From Candidatus Aalborgicola defluviihabitans (lineage in GTDB: Bacteria > Pseudomonadota > Gammaproteobacteria > Burkholderiales > Burkholderiaceae_C), in NCBI GenBank assembly GCA_016705575.1, contig JADIXX010000002.1:73510-137509 (forward strand): 64,000 nucleotides of DNA. The letters run 5' to 3'. The notes beneath the pieces were generated by a model. That model did no database searches. It was not told the origin of the DNA and was given only the letters and a program-made list of their open reading frames with translations. Below, piece after piece: positions 43,105 to 51,249 of this stretch. Every line of letters starts with the position of its first letter. Positions within the stretch are counted from its first letter, which is position 1. Made by a program: the position numbers and the translations under genes.

Positions 43105-44357
43105 AGCCCTGCACTCCCGTGTTGCAGCACGGCGTCTTGCAGTTGCTGGCGCACCGATGCGATGGGAATGCGTGCAATCACCTCCGCCGCAAAAGCATAG
43201 GTCAGCAGGCTGCGTGCCGCATCAACCGAGAGACCCCGGCTTTGCAGGTAAAACACTTCTTCGCTGTCCAGTTGGCCCACGGTGGCTCCGTGGGTGCAGC
43301 GCACGTCGTCGGCATTAATCTCCAGTTGCGGCAAGGTGTTGACTTGTGCCTTGGGCCCCATCAGCAGCGTGCGGCTGGACTGGGCCGAATCTGTTTTCTG
43401 CGCGCCGGGGTGAACCTGTACGCGGCCATTGAACACCGCATGCGCCGTGTCGGCGACGACACACTTTTGCAACTGCCGGCTGACGCCGTGGGCCTCTGCG
43501 TGGGTGATGCAAGTGTGTGTGTCGGCGACCTGTTGCCCCGCAATATGGGCCAGGCCATCCAGCGCGCAATGGACACCTGTGCCACGCAGCTGTGCCGTGG
43601 TGTCCAGGCGCGAAATTTCAGCACCCAGCGCGATGCTGATGCTGTGGTAGTGGCTGTCTTGTGCCTGCGTCAGCGCGCAGCGGGCAATGTGGAAGGCCCG
43701 TTGGCTTTCGCGCTGCAGACGGATGTGATGCACCTGCGCATTGGCGCCAATTGACAGCTCGGTCACGCTGTTGGTCAGGTATGCGCCATCGGTTAGCGCC
43801 ACATAGTCTTCGATGAAGGTCAGGGCACTGCCCTCCTCGGCGATCACCAGGGTGCGCGCATAGCTGTTGACGTTGGGCTGGGTGGCGACAAACAGCAAGT
43901 GCAACGGGGCGCTGGCGGCGGTGTTGCGCGGCGCAATGACGACGGCGGCATCAAACAGGTTGGCCGTGTTTTGTGCGGTGAAGCGCTGTTGCGGGTCTTG
44001 GGCGTGCTGGCCCAGGTGTTGCATGACCGCTTTTGCGTGGGTGGCCAGCGCCTGGGTCAAGGTGTAGACCGTCACGCTGTCTTTGGGAGAGTTTGTGCTG
44101 AGTTGGGGTGCGTGCACGCCGTCCACAAAGACGATGCGCTGGCCAGCCTCGGGAATGGCCCAGCTCGCAATGTCACCAAATGCCAAAGGCGTGGGCTTTG
44201 TCACGGCATGCAGGCTGGCGCGGGTGAGTGCCGCAATACTGGTAAAGCGCCAGGCTTCGTCATGGGTGGTGGGCACGGCCAGTGCACCCATGCGCTCCAG
44301 CGCATCGGACCGCAGGGCCTTGATAGCCGTGCCGCCTGAAGCAGTGGCCGTGTTCAT
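43101..44357 (-). CDS. sufD: Fe-S assembly protein SufD
   Basis: A 418-residue partner of SufB in the SufBC2D scaffold. The beta-helix core and the conserved end HGATVGQLDSEEVFYLQSRG, then GLSVDAARSLLTYAFAAEVI are present; the His of CTHGATVGQ is the site where SufD contributes to the cluster interface. It overlaps sufC and sufS by four bases each. Confidence 0.95.
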   Translation of the reverse strand: MNTATASGGTAIKALRSDALERMGALAVPTTHDEAWRFTSIAALTRASLHAVTKPTPLAFGDIASWAIPEAGQRIVFVDGVHAPQLSTNSPKDSVTVYTLTQALATHAKAVMQHLGQHAQDPQQRFTAQNTANLFDAAVVIAPRNTAASAPLHLLFVATQPNVNSYARTLVIAEEGSALTFIEDYVALTDGAYLTNSVTELSIGANAQVHHIRLQRESQRAFHIARCALTQAQDSHYHSISIALGAEISRLDTTAQLRGTGVHCALDGLAHIAGQQVADTHTCITHAEAHGVSRQLQKCVVADTAHAVFNGRVQVHPGAQKTDSAQSSRTLLMGPKAQVNTLPQLEINADDVRCTHGATVGQLDSEEVFYLQSRGLSVDAARSLLTYAFAAEVIARIPIASVRQQLQDAVLQHGSAGL

Positions 44358-45157
44358 GGCAGCGCCTCGGCAGGTGCTGCGGGCACGCTGGTGGGCGGCG
44401 TTGTCCAGTCGTAGCCGCGAGTTTCGAGCTCCAGCGCCAACTCTTTGCCGCCAGTTTTGCTGATACGACCGCTCTCCATCACATGCACAAAGTCCGGCAC
44501 GATGTGGTCCAGCAAGCGCTGGTAATGGGTAATCAGCAGCAAAGCCCGCTCTGGGTGGGCCAGCTGGTTGATACCGTGCGAGATGATGCGCAGCGCGTCA
44601 ATGTCCAAGCCCGAATCGGTCTCATCCAGAATGGCCAGCGTGGGCTCCAACAGGGCCATTTGCAAAATCTCGTTGCGCTTTTTCTCGCCACCCGAGAAGC
44701 CTTCGTTGACGCTGCGCTGCAAAAATTCGGGCCGCATTTCCAGCAGCTTCATCTTCTCGCGCACCAAGTCGTCAAACTCCAGCGGGTCCAGCTCTTCCTT
44801 GCCACGTGCGCCTTGCACGGTGTTGTAGGCCAGGCGTAAAAACTGACTGTTGCCCACACCCGGAATTTCTATGGGGTACTGAAATGCCAGAAACACCCCA
44901 GCGCGTGCGCGCTCCTCGGGCGAGAGTTCCAACAGATTGGTGCCTTCAAACAGCACCTCGCCACCTGTCACTTCGTACGCAGTGTGGCCGGCCAACACCT
45001 TGGACAAGGTGCTCTTACCTGAGCCATTGGGGCCCATGATGGCGTGTACTTCGCCGCGCCGGATGGTGAGGTTCAGGCCCTTGAGAATAGGTGTGCCATT
45101 GATGTTGGCGTGCAGGTTGCGCACGTCCAACAAGACCGGGCTATTGGGCAAAATCAT
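44354..45157 (-). CDS. sufC: Fe-S assembly ATPase SufC
   Basis: A 267-residue ABC-type ATPase. Walker A is GPNGSGKSTLSKVLAG, the signature motif FSGGEKKRNEILQM, and Walker B ILDETDSGLDIDAL. SufC powers the conformational change of the SufBCD scaffold. It overlaps sufB and sufD by four bases each. The C-terminal tail of about 25 residues is longer than usual. Confidence 0.97.
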   Translation of the reverse strand: MILPNSPVLLDVRNLHANINGTPILKGLNLTIRRGEVHAIMGPNGSGKSTLSKVLAGHTAYEVTGGEVLFEGTNLLELSPEERARAGVFLAFQYPIEIPGVGNSQFLRLAYNTVQGARGKEELDPLEFDDLVREKMKLLEMRPEFLQRSVNEGFSGGEKKRNEILQMALLEPTLAILDETDSGLDIDALRIISHGINQLAHPERALLLITHYQRLLDHIVPDFVHVMESGRISKTGGKELALELETRGYDWTTPPTSVPAAPAEALP

Positions 45158-46590
45158 CCGACGCTCCCTTCAAGTTTCAATCCGAGTAATTGAGTGGCCT
45201 CTACGGCAAACTCCATGGGCAGCTGCTGGAACACGTCTTTGCAGAAGCCGTTGATGATCATGGAGATGGCCTCTTCGGCGCCTATGCCCCGTTGGGCAAA
45301 GTAGAACAGCTGGTCTTCACCAATGCGCGAGGTCGATGCCTCGTGCTCCACGGTGGCACTGTCGTTGCGCACCTGGATATAGGGGAAGGTGTGCGCGCCG
45401 CTCTTCTGGCCGATCAGCATGGAGTCGCACTGCGAGTGGCTGCGCGCGTTGCTGGCGGTGGGCATCACCTTGACCAGCCCACGGTAGCTGTTGCTGGACT
45501 GTCCGGCCGAAATGCCTTTGCTGACGATGGTGCTGCGCGTGTTCTTGCCCAGGTGGATCATCTTGGTGCCGGTGTCAGCCTGCTGGTGGTGGTTGGTTAC
45601 CGCTACCGAATAAAACTCGCCCACCGAGTTGTCGCCCTGCAAGATGCAAGACGGGTACTTCCAGGTAATAGCCGAGCCGGTTTCCACCTGCGTCCAGGCA
45701 ATGCGCGAGTTCACGCCCTTGGCCAGGCCGCGCTTGGTCACAAAGTTGTAGATACCACCCACGCCGTTCTCGTCACCGGCGTACCAATTTTGTACGGTGG
45801 AGTATTTGATGTCGGCGTTGTCCAGCGCCACCAGCTCCACCACAGCCGCGTGCAGCTGGTTGGTGTCGAACTTGGGCGCCGTGCAGCCTTCTAAGTACGA
45901 CACGCTGGCGCCTTCTTCGGCCACGATCAGGGTGCGCTCAAACTGGCCGGTTTCTTCGGTGTTGATGCGAAAGTAGGTGGACAGGTCCATCGGGCACTTC
46001 ACGCCCTTTGGGATATAGCAAAACGAACCATCGGTGAACACGGCCGAGTTGAGCGCGGCATAAAAATTGTCGGCCGCCGGCACCACGGTGCCCAGGTACT
46101 TCTGCACCAGCTCGGGGTGGTTTTGCACCGCGTCCGACATCGAGCCAAAAATGATGCCCACCTCGGCCAGCTTGGCCTTGTAGGTGGTGGCAACCGATAC
46201 GCTGTCAAAAATCACGTCCACCGCCACGCCGGCCAAGGCGGCGCGCTCGTGCAGGGGAACGCCCAGCTTCTCAAACGTGCGCAGCAGTTCCGGGTCCACC
46301 TCGTCCATGCTGGCCAGCTTGGGCTTTTTCTTGGGCGCAGCGTAATAGCTGATGTTCTGAAAATCGATGGGCGGGTGCTGCAATTTGGCCCAGGCCGGGT
46401 CTTTCATGGTCAGCCAATGGCGCAGGGCCTTCAGGCGGAACTCCAGCAACCAGGCGGGCTCATTCTTCTTGGCCGAAATCATGCGTACCGTGTCTTCGCT
46501 CAGGCCCTTGGCCGCCACGTCGCTGGCAATGTCGGTTACAAAGCCATGCCGGTAGGGCTGGCTGACCAGGTCTTGCAGGGTGTCGCTCAT
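45154..46590 (-). CDS. sufB: Fe-S assembly scaffold SufB
   Basis: A 478-residue scaffold core. Motifs include FCYIPKGVKCPMDLSTYFRI, SYLEGCTAPKF, NVYAGDENGVGGIYNFVTKRG-like and CDSMLIGQKSGAHTFPYIQV, and a final EHEASTSRIGEDQLFYFAQR. SufB receives sulfur and builds the cluster with SufC and SufD. It starts one base after the sufA-like stop. Confidence 0.97.
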   Translation of the reverse strand: MSDTLQDLVSQPYRHGFVTDIASDVAAKGLSEDTVRMISAKKNEPAWLLEFRLKALRHWLTMKDPAWAKLQHPPIDFQNISYYAAPKKKPKLASMDEVDPELLRTFEKLGVPLHERAALAGVAVDVIFDSVSVATTYKAKLAEVGIIFGSMSDAVQNHPELVQKYLGTVVPAADNFYAALNSAVFTDGSFCYIPKGVKCPMDLSTYFRINTEETGQFERTLIVAEEGASVSYLEGCTAPKFDTNQLHAAVVELVALDNADIKYSTVQNWYAGDENGVGGIYNFVTKRGLAKGVNSRIAWTQVETGSAITWKYPSCILQGDNSVGEFYSVAVTNHHQQADTGTKMIHLGKNTRSTIVSKGISAGQSSNSYRGLVKVMPTASNARSHSQCDSMLIGQKSGAHTFPYIQVRNDSATVEHEASTSRIGEDQLFYFAQRGIGAEEAISMIINGFCKDVFQQLPMEFAVEATQLLGLKLEGSVG

Positions 46591-46591
46591 G

Positions 46592-46924
46592 CTAGGCCTT
46601 CTTCAGGTTAAAGCTCTCGCCGCAACCACAGGTGCTGCTGACGTTGGGGTTGTCAAACTGGAAGGTTTTTTTCATGCCTTCGCTCACGTAATCCAGGTTG
46701 GAGCCGTCCAGGCTGCTCAAGGCCTGCGCATTGACAAACAACTTGGCACCAAACTGATCAAACACCTGGTCATCCGCTTGCAACGCGTCCGCAATGTCGT
46801 ATGTATAAGTCAGGCCGGAGCAGCCCACGGGCTTTACCCCCACGCGCAGACCCACGCCGCTACCATGTTTGGCAAGCTGGGTGTTGATTTGTTTGGCGGC
46901 AGCCTCGGTTAGGGTAATGGCCAT
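46592..46924 (-). CDS. HesB/IscA/SufA-family Fe-S carrier
   Basis: A 110-residue A-type carrier. The three ligand Cys are in VKPVGCSGLTYTY and SSTCGCGESF. The first gene of the operon, so by position it is SufA-like, although the sequence alone cannot separate SufA, IscA and ErpA. A palindromic operator (46943-46965) lies about 18 bases before the start. Confidence 0.93.
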   Translation of the reverse strand: MAITLTEAAAKQINTQLAKHGSGVGLRVGVKPVGCSGLTYTYDIADALQADDQVFDQFGAKLFVNAQALSSLDGSNLDYVSEGMKKTFQFDNPNVSSTCGCGESFNLKKA

Positions 46925-46942
46925 GGCGGGTATCCTTGTAAT

Positions 46943-46965
46943 AAGATCTATACGAAATGGATCTT
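46943..46965. promoter_or_regulatory. probable NsrR-type operator before the suf operon
   Basis: A 23-bp palindrome, left half AAGATCTATAC and right half AAATGGATCTT, within ATAAG-N17-CTTAT. The 8-bp outer arms ATAAGATC/GATCTTAT are perfect. A direct repeat (ATACGAAATGGAT, then ATACGAATGGAT at 46971) overlaps it, so a second operator half or another regulator may be involved. It lies where the sufA-like promoter should be. Confidence 0.65.
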
Positions 46966-47060
46966 ATAGATACGAATGGATTTGTCAAATGTGACGGTAT
47001 CCAGCGTAGGGTTGTACCAAGAGGTAGGGCCCAAAGATTTTTGTGAGCAAAATTGGCATC

Positions 47061-47103
47061 TAGCCCTCGTGGATTATACGTACGCAGCTACCATAACTAT
47101 AGC
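47061..47103 (+). repeat. dispersed repeat, AGCCCTCGT family (copy 7)
   Basis: TAGCCCTCGTGGATTATACG, then TACGCAGCTACCATAACTAT and AGC; the right part pairs as GCTA(C)CATAA(C)TATAGC. It is in the gap between the sufA-like gene and the hydrolase gene. Confidence 0.75.
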
Positions 47104-47183
47104 AAAACTCGGTGAGCGAAAGTGCGTGCCCAGTTGGGCTGCACGTTGGCGTCAGTGGCTGGTGGTTGACAGTCCTACCGCTT

Positions 47184-48011
47184 TCAAGCTTGCCTGAGCA
47201 AAAAGTGGACAATTCGTTCGGTTGCCGCCCGTGTCTGGTCGCGATGCGGTGAGTGGCCGCAACTTGCCAGCGTGACGCGCTCGATTTGAGACGGCGGCAG
47301 TGCAATCTCGTCAATCTGGGCCATGGTTCCGTAGGGATCGTCCTCGCCTTGTATCGCCAGTACCGGCGCGCCAATGCGTTGGCAGTCCTGGCGGATATCG
47401 AAGGCGCGAAACGCGGCACTCAGCCACACGTCGTTCCATTGCCAGAAGGCGCCGTCCACATCGGCGTGGTAGCGGCGCAGGCGCTCGCGCAGGTCGCCGC
47501 TCTCATAGGCCGTGCGCGCCTGTTCGATTGATTGCACCGAGATGTCTTCCACCTTCACATGCGGCGCCATGACGATGCACGCGGCCACCGGGTGGCGGCT
47601 GGCGTGCAGCAAGGCAATGCTGGCACCATCGGAGTGGCCCAACAAAACGGGTGCAACCACGCCCAAATGGTCCAGCAGCTCGGGCAGAACAGACCAGGCC
47701 TCGTGGTGCATATAGTCGGGCAGCAGTCGCCCTTGGCGTTGCCCATCCACCAGTCGGGATTCACCGCGCACATCGGGCACGGGGTCAGAGTCGCCGTAGC
47801 CCCGGCGGGAGTAAACCCAGCCTTCGCGCCCGGTGGCCTTGCAAACCTGATGCGGCCAGTTGCGCCACATGGCGACGGACCCGAGCCCTTCATGCAGGAA
47901 GACGATTGGTGCACGGCCTGTTGCCAGTGCGGGTGCGGCAATGTGCTCGACCTGCAACTGGATGCCCTGAATGCTGATCAGGCTGACGTTTGATGCCAGA
48001 TGTGTTTTCAT
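47184..48011 (-). CDS. alpha/beta hydrolase
   Basis: A 275-residue soluble hydrolase: VFLHEGLGSVAMWRNWP (oxyanion region), SRRGYGDSDP, nucleophile elbow LLGHSDGASIALLHA, acid in IQGEDDPYGTM, and catalytic His in LASCGHSPHRDQ. No signal peptide. Related proteins include BioH-like esterases and meta-cleavage hydrolases; the substrate is not evident. It is divergent from the GNAT gene with 61 bases between the starts. Confidence 0.87.
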   Translation of the reverse strand: MKTHLASNVSLISIQGIQLQVEHIAAPALATGRAPIVFLHEGLGSVAMWRNWPHQVCKATGREGWVYSRRGYGDSDPVPDVRGESRLVDGQRQGRLLPDYMHHEAWSVLPELLDHLGVVAPVLLGHSDGASIALLHASRHPVAACIVMAPHVKVEDISVQSIEQARTAYESGDLRERLRRYHADVDGAFWQWNDVWLSAAFRAFDIRQDCQRIGAPVLAIQGEDDPYGTMAQIDEIALPPSQIERVTLASCGHSPHRDQTRAATERIVHFLLRQA

Positions 48012-48072
48012 AGGCCGATTATGGTGGGGCGCCTACACTGATGCCGTCATAAGCCCCATTCGCAAAAATCAC

Positions 48073-48591
48073 ATGAGCTTCCTGATTCCCGAGTCGATCG
48101 AAACGCCCCGACTTCGTCTTAGAACCGTCACGGATGAAGACTGGTCCGCGCTGCATGAATACTATGGCGATGCGCAAAGCGTCAAGTACACCACCTTGCA
48201 ACCTTTGACGGAAGAGGACAGCCGGCGCATGGTGGGGAGCATCGGCAGGCACTGGCAGCGGCTCGGCTACGGCCCCTATGTGGTTGAAGAAAAAGCGACG
48301 GCTACCGTGCTGGGGCTTGTTGGCCCGTGGTATCCCAAAGAGTGGCCAGAGCCCGAGATCAAGTGGGCTTTGATCCGGCGGCATTGGGGCCAGGGCTATG
48401 CCGCAGAGGCGGCCCGTGCCGTTCAGGCGATGGCGGCGCACCATCTGCCAGACCTGCGCCTGATCAGCCTCATCCACGTGGAAAATCAGGCGTCGATCCG
48501 CTTGGCCATCGCGGTGGGCGCCACGGCGGAGCGGGAGATGCCGTTTCGTGGCGCTGTATACCGCGTCTACAGGCACCCGTTGGGCAAGTAG
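48073..48591 (+). CDS. GNAT family N-acetyltransferase (RimJ/RimL type)
   Basis: A 172-residue acetyltransferase. It starts IETPRLRLRTVTDEDWSALH and carries the acetyl-CoA loop RRHWGQGYAAEAARAV plus LISLIHVENQASIRLAIAVG, the Acetyltransf_3 (RimJ/RimL) pattern. The target is unknown. The start at 48073 (MSFLIPES) is used; the upstream open frame overlaps the divergent promoter. Confidence 0.88.
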   Translation: MSFLIPESIETPRLRLRTVTDEDWSALHEYYGDAQSVKYTTLQPLTEEDSRRMVGSIGRHWQRLGYGPYVVEEKATATVLGLVGPWYPKEWPEPEIKWALIRRHWGQGYAAEAARAVQAMAAHHLPDLRLISLIHVENQASIRLAIAVGATAEREMPFRGAVYRVYRHPLGK

Positions 48592-48626
48592 CAAATAGCA
48601 ACGGTAGTCACGGTATAGCCATACTA

Positions 48627-48636
48627 CCCATATGGG
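48627..48636. promoter_or_regulatory. CCCAtATGGG palindrome upstream of tusA
   Basis: CCCATATGGG, followed after three bases by CCCAA. The same arrangement occurs upstream of dsrA (58849-58858), at nearly the same distance from the start codon (127 and 123 bases). Both also have GTATAGCC just before. This is a candidate shared operator or activator site for the sulfur-oxidation genes. Confidence 0.4.
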
Positions 48637-48763
48637 CTACCCAACATTACCCTTTGCGGTAATAGACGCAGCAGGCGGGCTCCACAAGAATCGGCACCAT
48701 CAACATGGCGTTGGCACGGCGTCGAGCCCCCTTACGTTCCCCACACAACAACGGAGATATGAC

Positions 48764-48991
48764 ATGGAGTTCAACAAGGAATTTGACGCATCCGGCCTGG
48801 CCTGCCCTTTGCCCATCGTAAAAACCAAAAAGGCACTGGCCGACATGACCTCAGGGCAGGTGCTGCGCGTCATCTCGACCGACCCGGGCTCGGTGTGTGA
48901 CATGGCTGCCTTCGCAGAACAAACCGGCAACGACCTGCTGGAACAAGGCAGCGAAAACAGCAAGTATGTGTTCTATCTAAAAAAAGCCTGA
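48764..48991 (+). CDS. tusA: TusA-family sulfurtransferase
   Basis: A 75-residue sulfur carrier with the family motif CPLPIVKTKKAL; the Cys of CPxP carries the persulfide. Followed by dsrE2, a pairing known from sulfur oxidisers (rhd-tusA-dsrE2), where TusA shuttles sulfane sulfur towards DsrEFH/DsrC. GGAG lies 8 bases before the ATG. No rhodanese gene is adjacent. Confidence 0.93.
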   Translation: MEFNKEFDASGLACPLPIVKTKKALADMTSGQVLRVISTDPGSVCDMAAFAEQTGNDLLEQGSENSKYVFYLKKA

Positions 48992-49029
48992 CTTAACGTC
49001 CTTTTTTCACCTATTCCGGAGCACAACGC

Positions 49030-49500
49030 ATGGCAACCAAAAAAATGGCGCTCATCGCCACCAAGGGCACGCTGGACATGGCCTACCCGCCATTCATTCT
49101 TGCCTCCACCGCTGCGGCGCTGGGGTGGGATGTGCAAATTTTCTTTACCTTCTATGGCCTGCAGTTGCTGCGCACCAGCTTGGACGACATCAAGATCAGC
49201 CCACTGGCCAACCCCGCCATGCCTATGCCGGTGCCCATGCCGGTGTTTGTGCAAATGCTGCCCGGCATGGAATCCATGGCCACCATGATGATGAAGAACA
49301 AGATGAAGAAGAAGGGTGTGGCGTCGCTGCAGGAACTGCGCGATATTTGCCTGGAAGCCGAAGTCAAGTTTGTTGCCTGCCAGATGACGGTGGACTTGTT
49401 TGAATTTGAGAAAAGCGACTTCATCCAGGGCATTGAATACGGTGGCGCCGCCACGTTCATGAAGTTCGCCGGCGAGTCGGATGTTTGCCTGTTCATTTGA
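49030..49500 (+). CDS. DsrE2-like membrane-associated sulfurtransferase
   Basis: A 156-residue DsrE/DsrF/DrsH-like protein. It starts KKMALIATKGTLDMAYPPFI and has a Met/Pro-rich hydrophobic loop (ANPAMPMPVPMPVFVQML) that may associate with the membrane. A conserved Cys pair lies in LRDICLEAEVKFVACQMTVD, the DsrE2 pattern. It is thought to receive or pass persulfide sulfur with TusA. It follows tusA by 38 bases. Confidence 0.88.
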   Translation: MATKKMALIATKGTLDMAYPPFILASTAAALGWDVQIFFTFYGLQLLRTSLDDIKISPLANPAMPMPVPMPVFVQMLPGMESMATMMMKNKMKKKGVASLQELRDICLEAEVKFVACQMTVDLFEFEKSDFIQGIEYGGAATFMKFAGESDVCLFI

Positions 49501-49534
49501 ACCGGCAATAAAGTAAACCGGTGCGCCAGGTGCC

Positions 49535-49948
49535 GTGAACCAATTCACCTGCAACGTCGAGGAAGCCACATTTGACGAACGGGTGATTGCGCATTCCCAT
49601 ACAACACCGGTGGTGCTGGACATCGGCGCCGACTGGTGCAGCCCGTGCCGGGTGTTGAAACCCCTGCTGGAGAAACTGGCACTTCAGTACAACGGCCAGT
49701 TTCTACTTGCAAAAGTAGACGCCGATGAAAACATGCGCATCGCCGGGCGGCACCAGGTCAAGGGGTTTCCAACCGTAATCGCCTACAGCCACGGGCAAAT
49801 CACCGACCGTTTCCACGGTGCCCAGACCGAGCGCTTTGTGCGCGAATTTCTGGACCGCCTTATTACCCAGCACACGGCAGGAACTTGCCGTCCATCCGCA
49901 AGTTTGCCAAAGTACCCATTTGCGGTTCGGCCGCCAGCTATGTGGTGA
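49535..49948 (+). CDS. thioredoxin-domain protein
   Basis: A 137-residue protein. Residues 1-108 are a thioredoxin fold with the active site ADWCSPCRVLKP and cis-Pro in VKGFPTVIAY. The last 29 residues (from about QHTAGTCRPS) look unrelated to thioredoxins. Larger relatives such as CnoX/YbbN continue here with TPR repeats, so the gene may be 3'-truncated by the rearranged DNA that follows. The start is GTG 49535. Position after tusA-dsrE2 suggests a redox role in sulfur transfer. Confidence 0.82.
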   Translation: MNQFTCNVEEATFDERVIAHSHTTPVVLDIGADWCSPCRVLKPLLEKLALQYNGQFLLAKVDADENMRIAGRHQVKGFPTVIAYSHGQITDRFHGAQTERFVREFLDRLITQHTAGTCRPSASLPKYPFAVRPPAMW

Positions 49949-50346
49949 TGGTTCAATTTGCCGGAATACCCGCAGTTGGCAGAGAGTCGACCTCCACGCA
50001 GCTCTTTCATAGCAGGCATTGGTTTTGATTGGCCAGGATATGCGACAAGTTCATACAATGGTTGTCATGCAAAAGTACCCAGCAATATTGCTAAGAATTG
50101 AATATTCATGCGGTTTAACGAGTTACGCATGGCTAAACCCAAGCCCACCAGCCAGATTATTTCGTCGTCTAAATTGGAAATGCCAAGATAGGCGCTCGGC
50201 TAAATTAAGTTGAACTAAACCGCTACGCGGTGGCTAGTGCACGGTGCGCCGCCACTGCATTTGTGTTTCGGGGCTACTTGCATAGACGGGCCTTGAGGTA
50301 AAGCCTTGGAGTTGGGGAATGTTCCCCGGCTTTGAGGAGAAACCGC
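49949..50346. other. gene-poor junction before the mobile element
   Basis: About 400 bases without a convincing gene. A minus-strand frame (49783-50058) is open but unrecognised. A possible attC-like stretch, GTTTAAC (50113-50119) to GTTGAAC (50209-50215), is present but its arms pair poorly. A CCGCTACGCGG hairpin follows at about 50220. This region probably includes the left end of the IS91-type element and scars of earlier insertions. Confidence 0.4.
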
Positions 50347-51225
50347 ATGACACCCTTACGTCAACGCATGCTCGACGCCATGACCGTGCGCGGCCTGGCT
50401 GAACGGACCAAGGAGTGCTACACCGATGCCGTCGCCCGAATGGCACGCCACTACCACCGCAGTCCCGACTTGTTGAGCCCGCCTGAGATCGAGGCCTACC
50501 TGCTGCACCTGGTCAAGGACCGCAAGCTCTCCTACAGCAGCGTCAACCACGCTGCCAGCGCCAGCCGCTTCCTGTTTGAGACCGTGCTGGGGCGCGCCAG
50601 CGACATCGTCCACCTGCGCCCGCCCATGGCCCGTGTGCCACAGAAGCAGCCCGAGTTGCTCGCGCGCCAAGAGGTCACGCACCTGTTTGCCTGCTGCTCG
50701 CATCCGGTTTACCGAACCGTGTTGCAAACCATCTATGCGGCCGGTCTGCGTATCTCCGAAGCCTGCGCACTGCGCGTGGATGACATCGACAGCGCGCCAG
50801 ATCGCATGTGCGTGCGGGTTACGGCCGGCAAAGGCGGTGCCGACCGCTACAGCATCCTCAGTCCAAGCCTGTTGGCGTTGCTGCGCCAATACAGCCAAAC
50901 CTATGCTCCGCAGCGCAACCCAGGTCGCTGGCTGTTTGCCAACGCCAATGGCACGACGTGCGTCAACATCGAAGCCGTGCAACGCGCCTACCAAGCGGCC
51001 CGACACTGCGCCGGCATCGTCAAGCATGGTGGCACCCATACCCTGCGCCACTGCTTTGCCACCCACTTGCTCGAAGGTGGCGTGGACCTGTACACCATCA
51101 GCCGCCTCTTGGGCCACGGCCACATCAGCACCACCAGCCGTTATCTGCACCTCATCAGCCCGCAGTTCAAACCACCCAAAGACGTGGACCCATTGGACCT
51201 GCTGGCGGGCCTGCCCAAGACCTGA
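50347..51225 (+). CDS. tyrosine recombinase of the IS91-type element
   Basis: A 292-residue XerC/XerD-like recombinase. An N-terminal SAM-like domain (GLAERTKECYTDAVARMARH) is followed by the catalytic domain with Arg in AAGLRISEACALRVDD, HTLRHCFATHLLEGG (HxxR), LLGHGHISTTSRYLHL (His and the Tyr nucleophile). Its length and lack of the integron-specific insertion argue against IntI. GAGGAG precedes the ATG. The transposase gene starts 24 bases after its stop. Confidence 0.88.
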   Translation: MTPLRQRMLDAMTVRGLAERTKECYTDAVARMARHYHRSPDLLSPPEIEAYLLHLVKDRKLSYSSVNHAASASRFLFETVLGRASDIVHLRPPMARVPQKQPELLARQEVTHLFACCSHPVYRTVLQTIYAAGLRISEACALRVDDIDSAPDRMCVRVTAGKGGADRYSILSPSLLALLRQYSQTYAPQRNPGRWLFANANGTTCVNIEAVQRAYQAARHCAGIVKHGGTHTLRHCFATHLLEGGVDLYTISRLLGHGHISTTSRYLHLISPQFKPPKDVDPLDLLAGLPKT

Positions 51226-51249
51226 AACGATCACGGCAAGGCTGAGCGC

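Noticed and set aside
46976..47197. 73-codon plus-strand frame
   Set aside because: It consists largely of a dispersed repeat copy and ends inside the hydrolase gene; no ribosome site.
50347..51225. Tyrosine recombinase considered as an integron integrase (IntI)
   Set aside because: Shorter than IntI, no integron-specific insertion seen, and it is coupled to an IS91-type transposase.
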